Below the pieces are notes generated by a model that worked only from the letters and a program-made list of their open reading frames with translations, ran no database searches and was not told where the DNA came from. Shown here piece by piece: positions 25,726 through 37,017 of a DNA stretch of 64,000 nt. Source of the stretch: Talinum fruticosum (lineage: Eukaryota; Streptophyta; Magnoliopsida; Caryophyllales; Talinaceae). Made by a program: the position numbers and the translations under genes. The first letter of the stretch is position 1, and each line of letters opens with the position of its first letter. The stretch is from positions 992,001 to 1,056,000 of the forward strand of contig JAITYX010000120.1 in the NCBI GenBank assembly GCA_021018815.1, read 5' to 3'.

Positions 25726-26160
25726 GATAGTTTCAAATTGGCCAAATATCGTAATGGGAGTAAATGTAGGAACTTAGTGTAATCTCCACTATAAAAATTA
25801 TGTGTCCACTAAGGGATGTTACATATTTATCGCAATCATTTTTACAAACGAACACTAATACTATTTCATATCTCAATTTCTTTCTCATAAAAAACATTAT
25901 ATACAAAAATTATACACGGTTAATTTCAATAAAATATGTATGCATTCAAATGATGTGATATATTAAAATACTAAAAATACATAAGTTATACTTGTTGTAT
26001 TTTTTGTGAAGTAAATATATTTAGTCACATCTTAAATAATATACTTTTATTTTTTAGAAATAATATTACCATAACGATGTAAAATTTTGATGTTTTAATT
26101 AAAATAAATTTTAATTTATTATAAATCTCTAATTCGTATTTATTTGAAACCATTTTAGTT
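25726..26160. other. AT-rich stretch without recognised features
   Basis: Very AT-rich, no open reading frame of note, and no repeat unit or inverted repeat that I could recognise. Confidence 0.5.
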
Positions 26161-26745
26161 ATATACTTGAACCATAACACCTACGATGGGTAATGGGTCG
26201 GGTTCAAACAAAGTCCAAATTTTCCTACTAAATAAAATGGGTCGGTTGAGCCTATTCGAGATCAACCATTGCTCGATCTGTAAATATGCATATAAATCTC
26301 CTTATTGTAATAGAAAAGGTGAAATTGACATTGGAACCTTAAAAGGATCATTAACATAATAAGTCATTATTATACAACCTATTATTGGCCTTATTTAAAC
26401 GGGTTTAACATTCAAACAACTCGACTGAATGGAGTCTTCGCACAAATATTATAATGAAAGTTTTGAATATTTTATGATATTTTTTTCAGAAAATACAAAT
26501 ACTATACTTTTTTGTTGAATTATGGGCAATTTTTAAGCAAAAATATGTTCGATTATTATAATTAAAAAATAAATTGATAAAAAAGGCGCTAGCGATCCGT
26601 TGGGTTGACCCGAAACCCATATAACCCAATATACGACCGCCCGTATTTTATCCGAACCCGAAATACACTCGACTTGTATTTTACCCGAGCCCGAATACTC
26701 CCGACCCGTATTTAACTCTCTCGTCCGAATTGACAGGTCTACTCT
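26161..26745. repeat. Degraded repeat with GGGTTGACCCG-type motifs
   Basis: Contains gggtcgggttcaaac (26190), gggttgacccgaaaccc (26599) and several cccgaa/cccgta motifs to 26740. Such motifs are common at the ends of non-autonomous DNA elements in plants. I could not define ends or target duplications. Confidence 0.3.
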
Positions 26746-28627
26746 CCTCCCATATATTGAGCATGTTAAAAAAGTCACTAACTTTAGGCTTATAGGCTTT
26801 ATAATATTTCTTATAAAATCCTTGCTATAGTAATTTTTAATAGAATGAAACACACTCTCCCCAAAATCATTAGCCCCACCTAATCTAGGTTTGTTCCTTT
26901 CGGAATATCTTGGATAACATTTTGGTGGTCAAAGAAATGGCTCACTTTATCAAAAGACGAGCTCAAAGTCAAGCATTTTGTTTTAAACTTTACTTTGCTA
27001 AAGCCTATGATACCCTTGAATGGAATTTTATCAAAGAAACTTTAATCCAATTTGTTTTTCATGATGTTTTCATTAAATTTGTTAGGGATGTATTACTACT
27101 GCCACACTGTAGACTCTTTGGAATAATATACCTAGAAAAGAATTTTTTTTCTACCAAGGAAATTAAACAAGGTGATCCTTTCTTATCTCTCCGTAATTTT
27201 TTCTCCTCTGTATGGAGAGACTTTCCCAAATGATTGACAATGTAGTGGAGTTAGGTGACTGGAAACTAATTATAAAGTTAAAGACTTAAAGATTTCTCAT
27301 GTATTTTACGCTGATGATATTATTCTATTTGGTAAAGCCGATTTTGAGAACCTTAACTGCATACTTAACATTCTGGATGAATTTAAAAACTTTCTAGCTT
27401 ACTTATTGACAAGTCTAAATCTAAACTTTATTTCCCCAAATATTTCATCCCAAAATTAGGAGAATTCTCGCCTAGTCTGGTCACATCCCAACATCTACTT
27501 GCTTTAGGAAGTATTTGGGAGTTCTTGTTACACATCATAAACCCAAACCTCCTAATTTTGATTTTATTTTAAGAAAGTTTAAAGAAAAGCTTGTTCTTCG
27601 GAAAATCAAATTAATTAATCTTGCTGGTAGAATTATTCTACTAAAATCAGTTCTTTCTACACTCTCTATGTACCACAATCTTGTATGATTCCTAGGACAG
27701 TCATTAGAGACATGGGAACCACTGTGAGAAAATTCAACTAGAACAAGACTGATCAAACACATTACATTTCTAGAGTGAGTTGGAATGTTTTGCTCAATTC
27801 AAAGCAAAAGAGAGGAATTCCTTTAAAGGATATTCATAATTGGAACAAAACTTTTGCACAAATTTATTATGGTGGGTCATTAAAAACAAAAGGAAATCAT
27901 GGGTGCATATCTTAAATAGATTGTACCATTATAAAGAAACGATTAATATGAATTCCCCCAAACCTTATCACTCCCCTACTTGGAACACCATTTTTAATTA
28001 TTCCTGACTTTACTCTACCTCTTATTAGACAAAAAATTGGTAATGGCCAAATTAGAGGGAGTTAAGATTGCCAATAACCTGGAACATCTAAGAGTTGCTA
28101 AAATCATTAGAAATGATAGATGGTTTATTCATTCTTTGGAAAATGGAATCCTAATGATATTCTCAAACTCATCACTAATATTAAATTATCTAGCTCGAAC
28201 TGTGGAACTAATAAACCCATCTGCAGCCTAAATTCAGATGGGAAATTCTCTGCCTATGCACTCTATTTGTTCCTTTACAAAGACACAGAGTGGGAAGGGA
28301 GCATTAATTGGAAAAAAGGATATAGAAAACTAAAATCCAAAAGAAAATGAAAAAATTTATTTGATGTGCAACCCATCAAGCTCTCCCTCTCCCCGTGGTT
28401 GGTCGCCTTCAGGACGAAAATAATCTTCACTTGTTAAGATTGCCCTTTTTGATGCTACTTAGATTAAATTTCTACCATCTCTTGATCACTTTCTTCTTAG
28501 TTGTTCAGTTCGAATTGGAATGACTTTATTAATCTGAATATCAATTATGAATCTTGAATAGGAAATTTATGAATATTTGTTGGCATATTTGGATAAATAG
28601 AAATAATTGTGTGTTTGATAATCAATG
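26746..28627 (+). pseudogene. LINE-M reverse transcriptase, left part, broken
   Basis: L1/RTE-like plant LINE ORF2 beginning inside the reverse transcriptase, so 5'-truncated. Blocks: KVTNFRLIGF (about 26775), ISPT-SRFVP and NILVVKEMAHFI (26870-26945), LYFAKAYDTLEWNFI (26990), KQGDPFLSL (27165) and the catalytic FYADDIILFG at 27304-27333. A C-terminal WHIWINRNNCVFDNQ block (28590-28625) is typical of LINE ORF2 ends ahead of the RNase H domain. Stops and frameshifts are frequent. The frame is cut at 28627 and resumes at 52578 after a 24-kb nested insertion. Confidence 0.85.
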
Positions 28628-29692
28628 CGTAACATCTCGCTCCTGCCAGTAGAGTATTACATCGTCGGGACTGCTCAAAAGAAACTCTTAAGGTTAATTA
28701 AGGTGTCAAGTTTGGTGTTTTAGCTTTCTCTTACAGGTAATAGAGGTGTTTCCTTATATTTTTAAAAATTTTCCAAAAAATTTTGCTAAAGTTCCATTTG
28801 TAATTTGGCTATTTCACTTAGGCTTAATACACCTGCATAAGAAACGATAATAGAAATACTCGACGATCAACCGAGTATGCATTTAAAACTCAAAAACAAT
28901 CTAATTAGCCTACGAAGTTAGTTACAAGTCTCTAACAAATAGAACATATAAAATACACGTTTCAGCAAACTTGTGTCACTCGAAATAGCATCACGAAGTG
29001 TTTTCGGAGTATCCTAAAGGTACGAGACAAACCACCTTAAGGGGTATCTCGCAACTAGACAAGTAAATATGTGGGGATGAGCGCCAATCCTCTCACTGAA
29101 TAGGCTTATATTTATTCTCTTAAAACATAAATCACTTTCACATAATAATACACATAATAGCATCCATTATTTAATATCATCATACTAAATCATTTTGATT
29201 TTCATAACATCCTTTTAAAGTACAAAAAACTGAAACGTTGACCCATACTAGCTCCTCCCAAGTACTCACACCAAAACAAAGGGTAAAATTCGGTATTCAA
29301 ACTCATAAAGGTTTACACAATTTCAAACTGAAATCATTTTTCAACAAATTTCTGCACTCATCAACGAATCATTTGGAAGATGGAGCATCTTTTTAGGGCT
29401 TTAGACTTGAACTAGCACTAGATAATTTCGAGGTGATACGCCACATGACTCGAGCTCCTAGGACCTAGCTCCGCTTTCCTTGTCGGGAAAGAATTAACAA
29501 CCTAAGCATGCAAGGTTGGTAGGCATCCTGATACGCAAGGACCCTATGGTCCGATGTGCAAGGACCCTATAGTCCGATATGCATGACCGAGGCTTTTCAC
29601 TATGTTAAATAATCCTCATTCCAAAATCAATTCAAGCCATAGTGAACACATTCATTCATTAAACTTTGTTTCAAATAGCAATCTTAAATCAT
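28628..29692 (-). mobile_element. LTR-G copy 4, reverse orientation, left part
   Basis: Read on the minus strand this is the 3' end of LTR-G: cgtaacatctcgctcc here corresponds to the reverse complement of the GTTACA terminus at 21643, followed by the gagtattaca block (28655) also found in insertion 2. The flank CAATG (28623-28627) pairs with CAGTG (52573-52577) at the far end, a 5-bp target duplication with one mismatch. A short direct repeat, caaggaccctatggtccgat, occurs twice near 29536-29580. It is interrupted at about 29693 by LINE-L and resumes at 50472. Confidence 0.72.
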
Positions 29693-29857
29693 TTGATACA
29701 ACTTAACATAAGAGATGGCAAGAGTAATTGAAGGCCTAAACATTAGTCACAAGCTGAGTTATGTTCCTCCACCGACTCACAATGGTATGTAAATTCAATG
29801 AATTAATGAAGATGACATTGAAACCGAGATTGAATACTGGTCATCATCAATTACAAG
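29693..29857 (+). pseudogene. LINE-L 5' end and start of ORF1
   Basis: A short leader precedes an ATG at 29715 (MARVIEGLNISHKLSYVPPP), then a stop and EDDIETEIEYWSSS, which resembles the N-terminal region of plant LINE ORF1 (DUF4283) proteins. The sequence just before, caaatagcaatcttaaatcat (29672-29692), resembles caaatatcaagaaatcat after the poly(A) at 50473, a plausible imperfect target duplication. Copia copy C interrupts ORF1 here. Confidence 0.7.
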
Positions 29858-31353
29858 TGAAGACTCGGACTTTGCAGGTATATCACTCCATGTACCATCA
29901 AGGAATCAGGTACAAACTTCATCTCTTGTAAGTTTTGATTACAAGTCATTCCGAGTGGTTTAGAAACTTTTCGAGTGATCTAAAATCTTTTCCGAGTGTT
30001 ACGTAAACCATTGCATATGTTCTCACCTGATTCTTCCTTATCGGTTCACACACAGTTCTAAGTCACTCGGATAACACTCGGACTTATTGCATGTTCAAAC
30101 ATTTGCTCTAACGTACATAAACTCGGTTCGACTTCATGCTCTAAGCGTGATTGAATTACAATGTTAATTCCTCTCTTTAAGTCGGCTTGCTTTGTTTGAA
30201 CCATGCCTGTCTAAGTTCAAGTCTCATTACTCGATATTACTTAACCGACTTGTTTTACTTCCGGACTAACTCGGATGGAATTTGAGCATAATGGATATTA
30301 GACTCAAAAATTCCACTCCTTCGAGACTCGGATAATTAGACACTTAATTATCTTAATTATAATTATTATCCGTATCTAATCTTGAACCAAAGTATTTTAT
30401 ACTTTGAGAACCAAAATTGATTTACTTTTGTAGGTTATCTAAACGAGGTTATCCTACTTTTGAAATACAAAAGTAACCGGCTTCAAGATGTCAAATCACC
30501 GGCAGACAAGGCTTTTTCTACTTCGACCAAGGCCCGGACATCGTGTCGGGGTTGTCTATTTCCAAAGCTGGAAATCCGCATCGCCTAGCTCAACGGTGGT
30601 TTCCACCCTATTTTTAGACACCACCAAGTGGATTGGGACATCCAAAGGAGTCAAGAGCCATTGTCCAACGTTCACACCTCAACGGATATTTTCCGAGTCA
30701 CTCGGAAAAGTCATTGCAACGGTCACAAAGGACTTCTAATCAAAAGAAAGACACAACGGCTAATCCGCCTCGTCATCTATAAATAGAAGCCACTTCACAA
30801 GACAAGAAGATTGCTGAGCCTATTGTTGAAATTATCTCTCTCTGTATAATTCTCATTCAATCTTCTACTTACAACTCAAACTCGTACTTAATATCTTTCC
30901 GAGTTATAAGGTCTTGTAATCAGTCACAATCACTTATTCTTACTTTCGAGTAAGGTCCATTGATCGAGCTGTAAGGGTTAACTCAACTCGGTTGCCCCCA
31001 ACTCGTAAAGGTTATCTCGATTAGGAAGTACTAGATCGGATAAGGGAATTTCGAGTCTAGGAAAATCGTGTAAGGAATTGTCCAAGGGAGCAATTCTGGT
31101 TAAGTGTTTCTATTGTATTTTGCGGATTCAAAATAGTGGATTTGACTTGGTGCTTGAATTAGCACTACCCGTGGTTTTCTCGCCCTGGAGGGTTTCCACG
31201 TAATTTCGAGTTAACACTTTTCCGAGTCCAATCTAGACTCGGACTCGTCTCAAAGTCGGTTTCGGCTTTAGTCTTCCATTCTTTGTTCAAATTTTCTCAT
31301 CACCCTATTCACCCCCTCTAGGGTGACTAAGTTTCTCCAAGAGCAAAACTTCA
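29858..31353 (+). mobile_element. Copia (Sirevirus-like) 5' LTR of copy C
   Basis: Starts TGAAGACTCGG and ends AACTTCA, 1496 bp. It is close to the 3' LTR at 39054-40506, with a short deletion near 30035. The TATA box is at 30777-30786. A perfect 21-bp palindrome with 10-bp arms (ttttccgagt, centre c) is at 30689-30709. The primer-binding site follows three bases after its end. Confidence 0.9.
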
Positions 31354-31355
31354 AC

Positions 31356-31367
31356 CGGTATCGAGCC
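31356..31367 (+). promoter_or_regulatory. tRNA primer-binding site, copy C
   Basis: cggtatcgagcc is close to TGGTATCAGAGCC, the complement of the plant initiator Met-tRNA 3' end. It lacks one base (A of CAG) and has C for the first T. It lies right after the 5' LTR, as expected for minus-strand priming. Confidence 0.7.
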
Positions 31368-31412
31368 TAGCCTTTCGTAAAGGATTTAACCATCCAGAGG
31401 TTTAAAGATCAA

Positions 31413-32400
31413 ATGGCTCGGAACAATGGAGAGTTCGATGAAGGAAGATCTTCCAACGAAACCACCAAAGTTCAAAGGATCTAACTTCGTGCTCGGAAGA
31501 AGCTCATGCAATGTTTTCTACTTGGATCACGATGAAGATGTCCGGAACATCATACAAGTAAGCAACTACATTCCTATGAAGATGGATGAAACAATACTTG
31601 TGCTCAAAGTAAAGTCTCGAGTACACTACCGAAGAAGCGAGAGAAGTTCGAAAAAACTTCAAGGCAATGAACATTCTAATGTGCGCCATCAGCTCGGAAG
31701 AATACAACCGAGTGTCGACCGTGACGCAGCCAAAGAAGTGTGGGACACGCTTGTCAACACTTATGAAGGCACAAGCCAATATCTTCACAAGTATGAGCTG
31801 TTCAAGATGGAACCAGAAAAGAACATTACTCGGATGTTCATTCGCTTCACCGAGATTACTAACAATCTCAAACCTCTGGGTAGAAAGATTTCCCACGAGG
31901 AAATGTGCGAGAAAGATACTCGAAGTCTACCAAAGAGAAGATGGGGTCCTAAGGTGAAAGCCATCGAAGAGGCTAAGAACTTGTCCTTATCGAAGCCGGA
32001 CGAACTCATTGGGAAGCTACTCACCCATGAGATCCACCTGGAAGAGAAGGATGCAGAGGTCGGCACTAAAAAGAACATCGCACTAAAGGCCTAAAAAACA
32101 GAGAAGCAAATTTGAGTTCCTCTTACTTAGAAGAGGATCCCATGGCACTTATCCCCGGAGGCTTCAAAAGAATGATGAAGTTAAAGAGATGGGATAAGAA
32201 GCCAAGAGAAGAGTTCTATAAGAAAGACAAGAAGGATAGAAAAGGTAAACATTCTTCCCCTTCAAAGTTATCTTTAACTAAGAACTCCAGCTGTTTTGAA
32301 TGTGGCGAGCAAGGAACACATAGTCAAAGACTGTCCCAGGAGAAAGAGGGACGAGAAAGAAGAAAAAGGCTATGATGGCCACATGGAGTGATGAAGACTC
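31413..32400 (+). pseudogene. Copia gag (UBN2 type), copy C, broken
   Basis: Capsid/nucleocapsid precursor. The N-terminus carries PPKFKGSNF. The middle has AISSEEYNRVSTV in one frame (31680) and AAKEVWDTLVNTYEGTSQ, HKYELFKMEPE and MFIRFTEITNNLKPLG in another (31725-31890), then ELIGKLLTHEIHLEEK (about 32010). These are the usual UBN2 gag blocks of Ty1-copia. A CCHC zinc knuckle begins CFECGEQG (32293); a one-base insertion near 32309 disrupts its His and last Cys. ATG 31413 and ATG 31426 are both possible starts; the first frame ends after about 23 codons, so a frameshift lies close to the start. Confidence 0.85.
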
Positions 32401-33230
32401 ATCGGAAGCTAATGAGGACTCGAGATGATTCAAAATGTCCGATGGCACTCTCGGACTCGAAGCTGAATCGAGTCGGACTCATATCACTCGGAAAGTGAGG
32501 AAACAGATCCTCGGGAGGTAATTGAATACTTCCTTAAGTTTTCCAAAGTTGATTTGGCCAAATATATTTATACTTTGGAAGAAAAGTCCAATTTTGATTA
32601 TTCTCAGTTTAAAGAACAACTTGAGTCCGTTACTTCGAGAGCATCTCTTAGAAAAATGAATTAGAAAAGCTGAGACTTACTCTAAGAGAACTCAAGACTA
32701 GTGCTCAATCCAATGAGACCGAGTCCGAGTCACTCGAAGAGAAAAATAAACATCTCGAACTAAGAGCTCAATAAGTCTCAAGAGCTTATTTTAAAATTTA
32801 CTCAAGGTCGAAAACCTTGATATGGTCGAAAAACCTTAATATACTCTTAGGGTCTCAATGTGTCTCCTTCGAAAAGAAGGACTTGGTTTTAACAAAGAGG
32901 AGGAGTCTAATTCCTACTCGTAGCTTTTTAAAAATGATTCTAGAACTGTAAAGTTCGGGAAGGATGAGTATGGTCACATTCATAAGAATGAAAGAAGGAC
33001 AGAGCGCAAACCAGCTTAAAGGAGAAAACCTTCTCCACCGGTTTATAAAAGAAAAGCTTTTCAAAAGAAAGAGACACGGACTCGGTTCTCTAAAAGAAAG
33101 ACTCGGAATCCGACCAAACCCAAAGTGATTCAAATCTGGGTTCCCAAGAGTCTTCTTCCTCGAAAAGGACACGAGTAAAGGGAGTTACTGGGTTCGTTAG
33201 AGAAAGTGAGAAAGGTTAGTTTGTTTCGAC
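32401..33230 (+). pseudogene. Copia gag-protease linker, copy C
   Basis: Frame-broken linker rich in Ser, Glu and Lys. It includes a probable coiled-coil stretch (32540-32770) and a basic segment (32990-33110) matching 4399-4668 of copy A. No enzyme motif is visible. Confidence 0.6.
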
Positions 33231-33622
33231 TTGCAGGTGGCTCGAGAAAAGAAAAAAGAGCATTGGTACCTGGACGGTGGATGCTCACGTCACATGTCAG
33301 GAAATCCAAGACTCTTTTCTGAGTTAGAAGAGTACAAGGGAGGCAAAGTCACATTTGGAGATGACAGCAAGCGCAAGATAATTGGAATAGGCAAGATTGA
33401 AAAAGGAAACGATCCGGTCAGTCCAATATATCTTATCAAGGGATTAAAGTACAATCTACTTAGCATCTCTCAACTGTCCGACAAAGGTCAAGAGGTAAGA
33501 TTCACTCGGACCAACTGTTATATCTCTGATGATACTACCAAGGAGACCAAGTTCTTAGGTAAGAGATCGGGTAACACCTACACTATTCATCTCTTTGACC
33601 CAAGTCGAATTTATCTTGCTTA
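33231..33622 (+). pseudogene. Copia protease, copy C
   Basis: Aspartic protease that processes the polyprotein. The open segment has WYLDGGCSRHMSG with the Asp at 33273-33275. The usual site is D-S-G; the Ser codon reads GGT here, giving D-G-G, so activity is doubtful. The flap and later blocks GKVTFGDDS, IIGIGKI, YLIKGLKYNLLSISQL and NCYISDD are well kept. It has 130 codons open to a stop at 33620. Confidence 0.85.
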
Positions 33623-34410
33623 AAAGCGTCCCTACATGATGATTCATGGACATGGCACCATAAATTAGGTCATATTAGCATGCCTACTGTTAAGAAGCTT
33701 GCTTCTCATGATCTAGTTAGAGGATTGCCTAACTGTGCATTTAAGAAAGATAAAATTTATGAAGCATGCACAAGACGGAAACAAGTCGGATCATCTTTCA
33801 AATCTCTGAAAACTGTTTCCACCTCTAAGGTGCTTGAAATGTTGCATATGGATTTACGTGGTGAAATCCCCGTCAAGAGTCTCGAAGGTAAATCATATAT
33901 GCTTGTTTTTGTTGATGACTACTCACGATTTACCTGGGTGTGTTTTCTTAAGCACAAAAATGAAGCCTTCAAAGAGTTCAGCAAGCTCTACGAGAAAATC
34001 CAAGTTGAGTCTCGGACTTAGATTTAGAGAATTCGAGCTGACCGTAGAAGGGAGTTCGACTATTCAAAATTTGCAGAGTTCCGTGACAAAAATGGCATCT
34101 CCCACAACTTCTTAGCACCAAGAACTCCTCAACAAAACGGAATAGCGGAGAGGAAAAACCGAACTCTTGAAGAAATAGGAAGGACAATGATGATTGAATA
34201 TGATTTACCCTACTATTTCCGGGTTGAGGCAATCAACACAGACAAACTACACATTTAACGGATGCCTCATCGGACCCATCCTGAAGAAAACTCCATACGA
34301 GCTCTACAAAGGGAACAAACCTAACATTTCATATTTTAACCCTTTGGGTTTAAGTGCTTCATTCACAATAATGGTAAGGATCACCTGACCAAGTTTGATG
34401 CTCGGTCGAG
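33623..34410 (+). pseudogene. Copia integrase zinc-binding and core domains, copy C
   Basis: The GAG-pre-integrase part shows WTWHHKLGHI (33650), LVRGLPNCAFKKDKI and one Cys of the zinc pair (YEACT; the first Cys is Tyr). The core has MLHMDLRGEI with the first Asp (about 33852) and VFVDDYSRFTW with the second (33915). The region of the third acidic residue, AERKNRTLEE, is near 34148 in another frame. A frameshift near 34015-34080 separates them. Confidence 0.87.
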
Positions 34411-34815
34411 ATGAAGGTATTTTTCTTGGTTATTCATCTCATAGCAAAGCATATCGTATTTTCAATAAAAGAACTAACAATGTGGAAGAAAGTATCCACG
34501 TTGTGTTTGATGAGATTGAACAGGAAAAACCAAGTGAGTCAACAATCTCGGACACTGAAGCTAAGCAGAGATGATGATCTTGGTGAAAATGAACGCATCA
34601 ACAATCAAATCAAAGTCACTCGGAACGAAGTGACTCGGAACAACATGACTCGGAATGAGACAACTCAAGAGCCAGCTCGGAATGTTGAAGGTCAATCAGA
34701 TGAACAAGCTCACTTAGAACAAACTTATGAAGATCAACCAATTCAACCTATAGATCTGGTGAACCAAAGATAGGTAGAGCATTCAAGTATGCTTCTAACC
34801 ACCTACTAGAAAACA
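34411..34815 (+). pseudogene. Copia integrase C-terminal region, copy C
   Basis: Contains the FLGYSSHSKAYR and FNKRTNNVEES-type blocks typical of the copia integrase tail (34425-34500), then a long Thr/Glu/Asn-rich linker with repeated T-R-N-E units (34615-34670). A stop at about 34771 precedes the reverse transcriptase. Part of this region (34494-34552) is duplicated at 40507-40565. Confidence 0.75.
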
Positions 34816-35548
34816 TCTTGTCCGATATCAACAGTGGGGTAAGAACTCGTTCCTCTCTACAAAATCTATGTGCATTCACTACATTCATTTCATTAACTGA
34901 ACCCATAAATGCACTAAAGGCCCTAAATGAACCTGAATGGGTACAAGCCATGCAAGAGAAACTTAATCAATTTGAAAGAAAGCAAGTCCGGACTCGACCA
35001 AATGACCTTCGATCGGCCGAGTCATAGGCACCAAATGGGTATTCAAGAACAAACTGGATGAAGGTGGGTTGGTAGTCGAAATAAGGCTAAACTTGTGGCT
35101 CAAGGTTACAATCAAGAAGAAGGAATTGATTGTGGGGAAACCTTTGCACCTGTTGCCGAATTGAAGCTATTAGAATCTTATTGGCATTTGCATCTAGCAT
35201 GAATATCAAATTGTATCAAATGGATGTTAAATATGCTTTTCTCAATGGTTTCATTGAAGAGGAAGTCTATGTTGAGCAATAGACCAGCCCCCGGATTTGA
35301 AAACTCAGAACTTCCAAATCATGTTTTCAAATTGCAAAAATCTCTCTATGGTCTTAAACAAGCTCCTAGAGCTTGGTATGAAAGACTGAGCAATTTCTTA
35401 ATTGAAAATGATTTTAGAAGAGGTCAGATTGACAAGACTCTTTTTATAAAAACCAAGGGGAAAGACTTTCTTATTGCTCGGATCTATGTTGATGATATAA
35501 TCTTTGGAGCTACTAATGAAATTATGTGTCAAGATTTTCTGAGTTAAT
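34816..35548 (+). pseudogene. Copia reverse transcriptase, copy C, broken
   Basis: RVT_2 enzyme. Blocks: LSDINSGVRTRSSL (34819), NALKALNEPEWVQAM (34910), GTKWVFKNKLDE region (35030), [18 protein letters not shown] (35100), [22 protein letters not shown] (35213) and HVFKLQKSLYGLKQAPRAWYERL (35320), with catalytic YVDD at 35485-35496. Two frameshifts at about 35077 and 35156 are each a missing base in what is CAGA-like or TTAGA in copy A. A stop follows EEVYVEQ. Confidence 0.9.
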
Positions 35549-36361
35549 GAGACAGAATTTCAAATGAGTATGAAGGGAGAACTCAATTTCTTCCTTGGTC
35601 GACAAATCAAGCAAGACAAAGATGACATCTATGTCCATCAATCAAAGTATACCAAGGAACTACTGAAGAAGTACAAACTTCAAGATATGAAACATGTAGC
35701 AACATCTATGAGTAGCAAGCACAAAACTGGACTCGGATGAGAAAGGTAAAGCAGTAGATCGAAACTCTATCCAGGTATGATTGGATCTTTGCTATATCTT
35801 ACTTCTAGTAGGCCGGACATAATGTTTAGTGTATGTCCGTGTGCAAGATTTCATGCTAATCCAAAAGAATCACATCTCAAGAGACTCATAACCGACTCTC
35901 ACTGGATACTCGGATGCTACATTTGCTGGATACAAAGTTGATAGAAAGAGAACCTCAGGAGCCTACCAGTTTTGGGTCAATCCCCGATATCTTGGCACTC
36001 AAAGAAGCAAAACTCAATAGCTCTATCAACTGTTGAAGCTGAGTATATTGCAGCTGGAGCATGATGTGCTCAGATTTTATGGATCAAGTAACACTTGAGA
36101 GATCTTGGACTTACATTCAAATCAATTCCAATCAAGTGTGATAATCAAAGTGCAATCAGCATCACTAAGAATCCAGTTCGAGCACTCAAAGACAAAACAC
36201 ATTGAGGTCGGGTATCATTTTCTAAGAGACCGTTCCGAGAAAGGTGATATTAAACTTGAATTCATTCTTACCAAACTTCAATTAGCTGATATCTTTACTA
36301 AGCCACTTAGTGAGGATCAGCTTTGCTTTATTAGGAATGAGCTTGACATGATCAATGCATA
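35549..36361 (+). pseudogene. Copia RNase H, copy C, broken
   Basis: Blocks: QSKYTKELLKKYKLQDMKHV (35640), MIGSLLYLTSSRPDIMFSV (35777), TVEAEYIAAGA (36030), KCDNQSAISITKNPV (36130) and DIFTKPLSEDQLCF (36290), with a stop at 36359-36361. About 70 bases present in copy A, including the IFRYLAGT block, are missing near 35880, between short similar sequences. Frame breaks are frequent. Confidence 0.87.
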
Positions 36362-37017
36362 ATTATGTGCTTTTCGAGTGTGATTACTTTGCATGATTAT
36401 ATGTTATATGCCTTCTTTCTTTAATAACAATTAGTTTAGTTGAACCAGTGATACCGAGCTCGAGTTATTAGTTGTGTGCGGTTTCGAGTCACCCATAAAC
36501 TTGACCGAGTCGGACTCGAATTTGAGAAAATGGACATCAAACTTCGAAATCATCTCTAGATCAATGGAGAATTTCATAAATTCCTTTCAAAATCTCTTTT
36601 TTGTCTCTCTCTCTCGCACGCTTCGATCGGACATCTAACCGTTAGCGGACAAATGCTGGAATTCTAACCGTTGGAGAGCAGAACAGTCACACCGGTCCGA
36701 GGCGACCGTTGGAGAGCCGGGTCGAACGAACACCGAAGGACGATTATTTCTCTATAAATAGCACTCTTTTTCCTTCATTCTCGCTACTTTACTCTCTACT
36801 TAATCTCACTCTCAATTACTTCAACTCGCGCAAACTCTCTCTACGGTCGAAGAAAGTTTTCATCGCTATCAAGCTAAGAGGAAGCATTCTCAAGTAAGCT
36901 CTGTCACTCTCGCTCTCTCTCTACTCTTTTATTTTTTTTGCTTACTTTCGTCGAGCTATCTCTCTCTCTCTCCCTCTCTATCAAAAGTTCATCTTTCTTC
37001 TCTTTTCTTCATCAAAC
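36362..37017 (+). other. pol-to-3'ORF spacer, copy C
   Basis: Non-coding. It has the tttcgagtcac and gagtcggactcg motifs (36482-36520), the aaaatggacatcaaacttcg block (36526), a TATA-like box at 36752-36761 and a pyrimidine-rich leader. Confidence 0.7.
36752..36761 (+). promoter_or_regulatory. TATA-like box ahead of the 3' ORF, copy C
   Basis: ctataaatag lies about 260 bases before the ATG at 37018 and is followed by CT-rich sequence. Confidence 0.45.
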
